From the NCBI RefSeq assembly GCF_022539505.1, contig NC_061511.1:31196620-31260619 (forward strand): DNA of 64,000 nt. Direction: 5' to 3'. The notes below the pieces were generated by a model, which did not search any database, was not told the origin of the DNA, and saw nothing but the letters and a program-made list of their open reading frames with translations. Positions 56,710 to 64,000 of the stretch are shown piece after piece; positions within the stretch are counted from its first letter, which is position 1, and each line of letters starts with the position of its first letter. Both the position numbers and the translations under genes were made by a program. The stretch is from Lolium rigidum (Eukaryota > Streptophyta > Magnoliopsida > Poales > Poaceae).

Positions 56710-58298
56710 TGATGCGCGTGATGTACACGTCCGTTGGGAACCCCAAGAGGAAGGTGTGATGCGCACAGCAGCAAGTTTTCCCTCGGAAAGAAACCAAGGT
56801 TATCGAACCAGTAGGAGCCAAGAAGCACGTGAAGGTTGTTGGTGGAGGAGTGTAGTGCGGCGCAACACCAGTGAAACCGGCGCCAACGTGGAACCTGCAC
56901 AACACAATCAAGATACTTTGCCCCAACGTAAAAGTGAGGTTGTCAATCTCACCGGCTTGCTGAAAACAAAGGATTAAGCGTATCGAGTAGAAGATGGTGT
57001 TTGTTTGCAAAGAACAGTAAAGAACAATGATTGCAGTAGATTGTATTCAGATGTAAAAGAATGGACCGGGGTCCACAGTTCACTAGTGGTGTTTCTCCAA
57101 TAAGATAACTAGCATGCTGGGTGAACAAATTACAGGTGGGCAATTGACAAATAAAGATTCAATACATATCAATGATGATTACTATGAGATTTAATCAGGG
57201 CATTACGACAAAGTACATAGACCGCTATCCAGCATGCATCTATGCCTAAATAATCCACCTTCGAGTTAGCATCCGCACCCCCTCCAGTATTAAGTTGTAA
57301 ACAACAGATAATTGCATTAAGTATGGTGCGTAATGTAATCAACAAAAATATCCTTAGACAAAGCATCGATGTTTTATCCCTAGTAGAAACAGCACATCCA
57401 CAACCTTAGAACTTTCTGTCACTGTCCCAGATTAAATGGAGGCATGAACCCACTATCGAGCATAATTACTCCCTCTTGGAGTTAGAAGTATCAACTTGGC
57501 CATAGCCTCTACTAGCAACGGAGAGCATGCAAGAACATAAACAACACACATATGATAGATTGATAATCAACTTAACATAATATTCTATATTCATCGGATC
57601 CCACCAAACACAACATGTAGCATTACAAATAGATGATCTTGATCATGTTAGGCAGCTCACAAGATCTATAACAATGATAGCACAAGCGGAGAAGACAACC
57701 ATCTAGCTACTGCTATGGACCCATAGTCCAAGGATGAACTACTCACGCATCAATCCGGAGGCGGGCATGATGATGTAGAGCCCCTCCGGTGATGATTCCC
57801 CTCTCCGGCAGGGTGCCGGAGGCAATCTCCTGAATCCCCCGAGATGGGATTCGCGACAGCGACGTCTCTGAAAGGTTTTCCGTATCGTGGCTCTCGGTAC
57901 AGGGGGTTTCGCGACGGAGGCTTTAAGTAGGCGGAAGGGTAGGTCAGGGGGCCACACGAGGTGGCGACACAACAGGGCCGCGCGGCCATTAACTGGGCCG
58001 CGCCGCCCTAGCGTGTCGTCGCCTCGTGGCCCCACTTCGTTTCCTCTTCGGACTTCTGGAAGCTTCGTGTAAAAATAGGCCCCTGGGCGTTGATTTCGTC
58101 CAATTCCGAGAATATTTCCTTACTAGGATTTCTGAAACCAAAAACAGCGGAAAACAGCAACTGGCACTTCGGCATCTTGTTAATAGGTTAGTGCCGGAAA
58201 ATGTATAATAATGCTGTAAAGTATGTATAAAACATTCAAGTATTGTAATAAAAGTAGCATGGAACATAAGAAATTATAGATACGTTTGCGACGTATCA
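56710..58298 (-). repeat. Element IK 5' LTR (1589 bp)
   Basis: TGATGCGCGTGATG to TTTGCGACGTATCA, followed by GGGGG. Its beginning differs from the 40920 LTR at about a dozen positions in 90 bases, whereas its GC-rich block and end share that LTR's variants. Confidence 0.88.
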
Positions 58299-58303
58299 GG
58301 GGG

Positions 58304-59634
58304 CACTTGGGGCGATGGCCTTGATGCCCTTGGGTGGTGCGGCTAGTGTAGTGGCCGCCCCCCTCCCTCTCTCCCTCATCATATAGGTGGAACCACAAGG
58401 GTTAGCCCAAAGATTCGAATAAGAGTCCAACTCCAAAACTTACCAAAGGGTGAAACCTAGGGGGAGTGGGACTCCCCCTTTCCTTCTTCCTTGGCCGGCC
58501 AAGGTGGTGGAGTCCACCATGGACTCCACCTTCCCTATTGGTTCGCTGGTTAGGGTTGGTGGAGTCCATCTGGGACTCCACCTTCCATGGTGATTTCTTC
58601 CGGAAGGTTCTAGAACATTCTAGTGCCTTCCATAAATGCACCGGATCAATTCCAAACTTGGAAAGTGACTTCCTATATATGAATCTTATTCTCCAAACCA
58701 TTCCGAAACTCCTCGTGATGTCCCGGATCCCATTCGAGACTCCGAACAACATTTGAACTCCATTCCATATTCCATATCTACTTAAAACGACATCAAACCT
58801 TAAGTGTGTCACCCTACGGTTCGTGAACTATGCAGACATGGTCGAGACTCCTCTCAGACCAATAACCTATAGCGGGATCTGGAGATCCATAATGGCTCTC
58901 ACATATTCAACGATAACTTAGTGATCGATTGAACCATTTACATACGATACCGATTCCCTTTGTCACGCGATACTTTACTTGTCCGATGTTCGATCATCGG
59001 TATCTCCATACCTTGTTCAACCTCGTTACCGACAAGTACTCTTTACTCGTATCGTGGTATGTCATATCGTGTGACCTACTCACATGCTTGCAAGCTAATT
59101 AGACGACATTCCACCGAGAGGGCCCAGAGTATATCTATCCGTCATCAAGATGTACAAATCCCATTTTTGATCCATATGCCTCAACTCATACTTTCTGAAT
59201 ACTTAATCCCATCTTTATAACCACTCATTTACGCAATGGCGTTTGATGTAATCAAAGTACCCTTCCGGTGTAAGTGATTTACATGATCTCATGGTCGAAG
59301 GACTAGGTAACTATGTATCGAAATCTTATAGCAAGTTGAACTTAATGACTTGATCTCATACAACGCTTATTTGGGCGTATGTCCATTATATCATTCACCC
59401 AATGACATAACCTTGTTATTAACAACATTCAATGTTCATGATCACGAAACCATGATCATCTATTAATCAACAAGCTAGTTATACAAGAGGCTTACTAGGG
59501 ACTCCTTGTTGTTTACATAACACACATGTATCAATGTTTCGGTTAATACAATTATAACATGGGATGTAAACATTTATCATGAACACTAATATATAACAAT
59601 AACTTATTTATTATTCCCTCTTGGGCATATCTCC
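58304..59634 (-). repeat. BARE/WIS/Angela-like LTR, 5' portion
   Basis: Ends on the plus strand with GGGCATATCTCCA; the minus strand reads (TGT)TGGAGATATGCCCAAGAG, the characteristic start of this LTR group, with the terminal bases altered. Together with 40499-40919 it gives an LTR of about 1.75 kb, the right size for the family. The palindromic stretches GGTGGAGTCCA/TGGACTCCACC near 58507-58535 are part of the LTR. The short ORFs at 58402-58812 are LTR sequence. Confidence 0.78.
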
Positions 59635-59739
59635 AATGGCGTGGCCTACAACTGCCGACGTGGAAGCATGTGTGGCGCCCATGGCAAAGGCGCCACACTA
59701 CTCTTTATGAATAAACTTTGTCTAGAGTTCATAGATCAT

Positions 59740-60988
59740 AGTGGTAGCTCAGCTGGGTGAACCCTTTGGTGCAAACCTCTAGGTCTTGAGTTCAAAGCCC
59801 TAAACCACGTGATTTTATTTTTTCTTTTTAAAATTATGCTAGACATTGTAGTATGTTCTAAAATATAGAACCCAACTTCGTATTATTTTTAAAACTTTTT
59901 ATCATTTTTTAAATCATTGTAGGAGTCCAAAATAAAACATACTGCCTCCTATTTGTTTTAATTGATACACATGTACATAGCGTGGACGATCTGCTTATTA
60001 GAGAAACAAACGCAAGCTAAACCATTGCTATTAGTTTATCATAAGATGCATATATATATGAAGTCATCAAACCAAATCTTTGTGTGATACACGGAAGTTG
60101 TATCTATATATGCAAAATCAAGGCCACAAAGATTTTATTGCTTCAAAAGTATCGACTCTTCGCATGGCTAGTAAATGGTTCATGAGATAACCTCACGAGA
60201 AGATGCGGATTATCAGGATAGTCAGAGAATTCTTGTTCTATTGCTTGCAGCACTAACATTTCTGTATCTATATACTTGATGAGCTGCAAACATTCCGTTA
60301 AGATTAGGATAGTTAAGATTTTATTGCTTGCAATTAGAAGTTAAGTTATAGTTTCAGGATCAATTAAAATCCTACAATTAGAAGTGTGTATTGATGTACA
60401 CTAACGTTAGTTTGCTTCACAATGGTTTTGTACATCAATACATACGTTCTGGAGCAACAAAAAACTGAGTGTGGTACGTCCTGCATGGTAAACCACTCAA
60501 GATTGAACTAGAGAACCATACACTGTGAGAGGGAGACAGAAATACTCGGCTTTGGGTTTCTCCTTCTCCACAACATATACACATTTGAGCAAACTCGGTA
60601 TGTTGGAGGATCCGCTGAACCACAATGTACATTTCTGTACGCACACACAAAGATTTGGTTTGATGACTTCATATATATATGCATCTTATGATAAACTAAT
60701 AGCAATGGTTTAGCTTGTGTTTGTTTCTCTAATAAGCAGATCGGCCACGCTATGTACATGTGTATCAATTAAAACAAATAGGAGGCGGTATGTTTTATTT
60801 TGGACTCCTACAATGATTTAAAAATGATAAAAGTTTTAAAAACAATACGGAGCTGGGTTCTATATTTTAGAACATACTACAATATCTAGCATAATTTTAA
60901 AAATAAAAAATAAAATTAAGTGGTTTGGAGGTTTGAACTTAAGACCTACGGGTTTGCACCAAAGGGTTCACCCACCTGAGCTACCACT
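59740..60988. mobile_element. 1.25-kb fold-back element with tRNA-like ends
   Basis: Arms 59740-60086 (347 bp) and 60643-60988 (346 bp) are inverted copies with a few percent mismatches, around a 556-bp spacer. The outermost bases of both arms carry a tRNA-promoter-like pattern (see separate entry). The spacer has no gene and holds a 12-bp inverted pair TATTGATGTACA/TGTACATCAATA (60389-60440). No clear target duplication was found. It could be a large fold-back transposon, or two SINE-like copies in inverted orientation. Confidence 0.65.
59741..59800 (+). other. tRNA-like (SINE-type) promoter sequence at the end of the fold-back arm
   Basis: TAGCTCAGCTGGG (59745-59757) fits the RNA polymerase III A box, and GAGTTCAAAGCC (59788-59799) fits a weakened B box (GGTTCGANTCC), about 31 bp apart as in tRNA genes; AGGTCTTGAGTTCAAA resembles a tRNA T-arm. 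There is no intact acceptor stem, so this is not a functional tRNA gene. The inverse copy at the other arm (60930-60988) keeps the A box and a similar B box. Confidence 0.5.
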
Positions 60989-61525
60989 ACTGTTTTCGTA
61001 TTATACCCTCCTGTTAAATTTTTGAAACGTGCAACCTTTGTTTCACCTGGCTAGAGTTCGCCACAACTAACCCCAGATGGCCAGATCGACAAGCTATATT
61101 TTCATGTGTTTGGTTTAGTGCAGTAGCTGTGTCTTGCGAAAATTACTGTTCCTATAGCTTGCACACATGACTTGCCAATTTTTGCAGACAACACTTTGTC
61201 CGCATCATTTTCACGGTCCGTGGAAGTAGTTCGCCTCTGCTGTGACAGTAACGTTTATTGCTTTGCTTGCAGAGTAAGGTTCGTGGAGTGGAACCAGTTC
61301 CCCATTGTCGTGATAACGTTTATTGGTACAATCTCGCACTGTTGTGCTAACTGCTAGTAAGACACAGTGATATCTTTATTCGCTGGTCATTTATAGTGAT
61401 ATCTTTATTCGCTGGTCGTCATTTCAGTTATCTGTACAGAATGTGATTCCGTTGATATAAAGTATGGGCCGTGATTCTTAGCTTGAGCAAATTTCCTGTT
61501 GCTCCTCACCGTCAAATATATATTA
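60989..61525. other. Distal upstream region of the P450 gene
   Basis: No gene. It contains the 23-bp direct repeat AGTGATATCTTTATTCGCTGG-type (first copy 61366-61388, second 61395-61417, period 29 bp). GATA-type ATATCTT motifs within the repeat could be regulatory, but this is speculative. Confidence 0.4.
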
Positions 61526-61638
61526 CTCCCTCCGTCTAGAAAAGGATGTCGAAGTTTGATTCAAATTTGGATGTATCTATTTAAATTTGGATGTATCTAT
61601 ACACTAAATGGTGTCTAGATGTATCTGTACAGAGGTAG
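61526..61638. mobile_element. Stowaway-type MITE 1 (degenerate)
   Basis: Starts CTCCCTCCGTCTAGAAAAGG after TA (61524-61525) and ends ACAGAGGTAG before TA (61639-61640). The interior shows GGATGTATCTA repeats typical of Triticeae Stowaways. The right end has decayed. Confidence 0.75.
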
Positions 61639-61649
61639 TAGAAAATATC

Positions 61650-61772
61650 ACTCCCTTGTCTAAAAATAAGTGTTATGAATTTACCTATATCCGTATGTAT
61701 CCGGAAGCATTTTAGCGTGTACATACATTAATTTACGTACATTTGAGTCACTTATTTTGGACGGATGAAGTG
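61650..61772. mobile_element. Stowaway-like MITE 2
   Basis: The inverted ends are ACTCCCTTGTCTAAAAATAAGTG on the left and CACTTATTTTGGACGGATGAAGT on the right, with several mismatches. The flanking TA dinucleotides are not preserved cleanly. Confidence 0.65.
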
Positions 61773-61781
61773 TGTGATATA

Positions 61782-61942
61782 CCCCCTCTGTTTACCAATA
61801 TAAGACGTTTTAGACATTTTAAAGTGAACTATATACATCCCATAATGAGTAAACCTACCCACTATAAATAGATTAAATACATAATAAAAGAGATGAATAA
61901 TCTATAAATGCTAAAACATTTTATATTAATGGACGGAGGAAG
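61782..61942. mobile_element. Stowaway MITE 3 (Thalos-like)
   Basis: Left end CCCCCTCTGTTTACCAATAT, right end (inward) CTTCCTCCGTCCATTAATAT, with TA on both sides (61780-61781 and 61943-61944). The interior phrase ATAAGACGTTTTAGACATTT is characteristic of the Thalos group. 161 bp, noncoding. Confidence 0.85.
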
Positions 61943-62110
61943 TATCATCAGCTTTTTTCGTTGGAATGTTTTGTGAGTGCCGTTTGGTTACACCCGAAAC
62001 GTGTGCCATGTGTCTGGGCATCCCAAACGGACACGATTTGCCAAAATTCAGACATTGTTGGAGAGTGTCATTCGAGATGCTTGCTCATGACGTGTAGAAG
62101 AGTTACAGAG

Positions 62111-62129
62111 TATATATATATATATATAC
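62111..62129 (+). promoter_or_regulatory. Putative TATA box of the P450 gene
   Basis: An uninterrupted TA run about 60-78 bp upstream of the ATG at 62189, a normal distance for a short 5' leader. It is also a microsatellite and may vary in length between genotypes. Confidence 0.5.
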
Positions 62130-62188
62130 ATGTAGAAGAGTTGCTTGCTGCATGCTTACCAAAAACTACATAAACTATTTAGATTGAA

Positions 62189-63088
62189 ATGGCCTTCTTC
62201 CTGGTGTGCACATGCTCCTTTCTGATCCTCCTGCTGTCTTCCTACGTGTTCCAACTGCTTACCGACATCCGGCGCCGTCTCCCACCCGGCCCAAGGCCTC
62301 TTCCGGTCATCGGCAACCTCCTGCACGTCGCAGGCGGTAGCCTCCCGCACCGCTCCCTCGCGCACCTCGCCCAACGGTACGGGCCGCTCATGACGCTCCG
62401 GCTGGGCACGGTGGTCATGATCGTCGCCTCCTCCGCCACCACGGCCCGCGAGGTCCTCCAGACGCACAACGCCACGCTCGCCGGCCGCAACCCGCCGGAC
62501 GCGTGGCACGCCATGGGGCACGCTGCCAACTCCGTGTTCGTCCTCCCGCCGCGCCACAAGTGGCGCGCGCTGCGCAGGATCGGCACGGAGCGACTGCTGT
62601 CGCCCAGGCGGCTCGACGGGGACGCGCTCCGTCAGCTGCTGCGGGACGCCGTCCTCAGCATGCTCCATCAAGTGTCGGCGTCCGACGGAACCGTGGAGGT
62701 CGGCCGCGCCGCGTTCGCGGCCATGGCGGACCTGCAGTGGCGCGCCATGTTCTCTGCCGGGCTCGACGAGGCCACGTCCCGCGAGATGCACGTGTTCGCG
62801 CGGGAGGCCGTGGCCTTCTCCCTCAAGCCCAACGTCTCCGACTTCTTCCCGGCGCTCGCGGCCGCCGACCTCCAGAGCGTGCGGCGCGTCTTCACTAGGC
62901 ACCTGGCGAGGGTTTACCAGCTCATCGACCAACAGATTGATCAGCGCAGCCGTGACCGTGGTGACGGTCCGCGTAAGGACGATCTCCTGGACGTGATGCT
63001 AGACATGGAGGAGCAAGGGAAGGACGACGTCGACCTCGACGACAGCTTGGTGAACGTCAACCGGGATTTTATCAGGGCTTTTCTCACG
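62189..63088 (+). CDS. Cytochrome P450 (CYP76-like), exon 1
   Basis: Exon 1 has exactly 300 codons (phase 0) from ATG 62189 to the donor ACG|GTAAGC at 63088/63089. N-terminal hydrophobic anchor (residues about 3-25) for the endoplasmic reticulum; proline hinge RRLPPGPRPLPVIGNLL (29-45); the C-helix W-x-x-x-R motif WRALR (125-129), which contacts the heme propionates. It ends IRAFLT just before the place where the I-helix (A/G)Gx(D/E)T(T/S) normally begins. The intron position before the I-helix, the WRALRR context and the length fit the CYP76 family of the CYP71 clan, monooxygenases of terpenoid and other specialised metabolism; the exact subfamily and substrate are not deducible. The GC-rich third positions show host-gene character. 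There is no stop or frameshift in the exon. The ExxR, PERF and heme FxxGxRxC motifs must be in exon 2, not found here. An overlapping minus-strand frame is a shadow. Confidence 0.9.
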
Positions 63089-64000
63089 GTAAGCATGCAG
63101 ATGCATATCACCAAACATTTCTTGCCCAACATGTTCAAATTTTCATCTTGCTGCGATAGGTCAGTTGACTTGCTAAACCTTTAATTTTGGTTATGCTTCA
63201 AGATTCTCCATCTCCTCCAAGACATGCCGCACTAGTATTTTTAAGACCAATGATCTTTTTTCGATAAAGATCTGAGGTACTACTTTATGTCAGATCAGAG
63301 AACCCTAAACAAAAGCAACCAACAGAGAGCATCGATAAACTTAAAATATAAATTAGAACATTCTAGCGTCACGCATCTTTATGTTCTTTAATGCACATGG
63401 TAAATAATTTGCAAAAGACCATAGACATGAACAGCCTAAGATTTTAACTAGTCATATAAGTTACCCACCACACGGACCGAGAATATTAAACCATTGAACC
63501 CATCGTGGTTGTGGAGACACCACTCATAAGTCATAAGGTAGTTTCATGAACCACTTCTTCAACACTAGACAGCCAAAGCAGAAGATCATGACAATGGTAG
63601 GATACAACGCAAAAGAAACCAAGACATCACTAACTCCACGACCTCAGTCATGAAGGCTATGTTTGGGTGTGTACCAAATTTGACGTCAACTTTGAGGTGC
63701 CGCCACGAAGCACACACAAAAATAACAAGAAAGGCCTTACGATATTAAGTCTATTGTGGGACTTTTACTACCACCTACATGTTGGAGCGTAGTGTATACC
63801 TCACAAGTACTATTGGGCATGCAAACCAATTTTTAATTTTATTTTTTATGTTTTGTTTGCTTCCTTTTCTTTTATGGTTCTTTCTCTCTTTTGCTTTTCT
63901 AGGGTAGTTATTTCCTTCTTGATCTTAATTCTCTTTTTATTCCACTTCATTTTCGTTCTTTGTTTCTTGATTTCTTCTTCTTCTTATTCTTTCATTTTCC
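63089..64000 (+). other. Intron 1 of the P450 gene, or truncated 3' side
   Basis: Begins GTAAGC. It is AT-rich, with no reading frame showing an I-helix, ExxR or heme-binding motif on the plus strand, and a pyrimidine-rich stretch at the window end (63840-64000). Either the intron is longer than 912 bp, possibly enlarged by an unrecognised insertion, or the gene is cut here and exon 2 is absent. Confidence 0.5.

Larger units (their letters stand above)
40920..58298 (-). mobile_element. Element IK: Athila-like retrotransposon with an internal rearrangement, split by element J
   Basis: 3' LTR 40920-42498 and 5' LTR 56710-58298, both minus, flanked by GGGGG (40915-40919 and 58299-58303). The inner part (left to right): 3' UTR (42499-43707, interrupted by J, resumed at 51827), gag-protease ORF (53199-55310), PBS and only 267 bp of a second LTR (55563-55829), then 377 bp of foreign GC-rich DNA, the first 80 codons of a second gag, a second PBS and the complete 5' LTR. 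The internal length without J and without the extra block is about 4.95 kb, the same as J. Confidence 0.82.

Noticed and set aside
59741..59810. A functional tRNA gene
   Set aside because: The A-box is good, but the B-box is degraded and no acceptor stem or anticodon arm can be folded; it is only tRNA-like.
62156..62932. 258-codon minus-strand ORF opposite the P450 exon
   Set aside because: A product of the high GC3 of the plus-strand exon; composition rich in Arg/Glu/Gly/Val, no domain, and it overlaps a strong sense gene.

Overview
The window looks like grass nuclear DNA, most probably a Triticeae genome (wheat, barley, rye or Aegilops). The evidence is dense nesting of long LTR retrotransposons, a BARE/WIS/Angela-type Copia LTR with an initiator-Met primer site, CACTA ends, Thalos-like Stowaway MITEs next to a gene, and the strong G/C third-position bias of the one convincing host gene. 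There is no sign of bacterial, organellar or viral genome organisation. Family names were assigned from memory of motifs and were not searched.

Left part (1-25527) is a deep stack of insertions whose left halves lie mostly outside the window. Element A (Athila-like Ty3/Gypsy, minus strand, to 6446) sits in Tat-lineage element B (6447 to about 8336). B sits in the integrase gene of Tat element C (about 8337-22424). C sits in CACTA element N (right end 23111), N sits in CACTA element M (right end 25527), and M sits in a decayed Tat element E (25528 to about 29515). C also carries a complete non-autonomous element D (11113-17795, target duplication GTGGG) inside its antisense gene. Tat elements B, C and E each carry an antisense ORF on the strand opposite to gag-pol; those of C and E still show short GT-AG introns.

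Middle part (29516-40320) holds about 1.5 kb of unrecognised DNA, a hairpin MITE, a Mutator-type element with a 10-bp target duplication (31341-32315), a short unknown gene-like ORF (32671-33111), and element F (about 33146-38424), which has lost its 5' LTR and is interrupted by a 369-bp MITE. Two LTR fragments in opposite orientation follow and form an inverted repeat of about 0.86 kb around an 18-bp spacer.

Right part: a minus-strand BARE/WIS/Angela-like LTR (40499-40919 plus 58304 to about 59634) is split by element IK (40920-58298, target duplication GGGGG). IK is itself split by element J (43708-51821, target duplication GCACT). IK and J carry the longest Athila-type gag-protease ORFs, but no reverse transcriptase or integrase. 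Elements A, D, IK and J share LTRs, PBS, leader, 3' UTR and even the last codons of their ORFs, yet the ORF body differs: a shortened gag in A, an unrecognised protein in D, and gag-protease in I and J. F carries a fourth, unrelated ORF in a related frame.

Host gene: the only convincing one is the first exon of a CYP76-like cytochrome P450 (62189-63088, plus strand). It has a TATA box, three Stowaway-type MITEs and a 1.25-kb fold-back element upstream; exon 2 with the heme site is not in the window.
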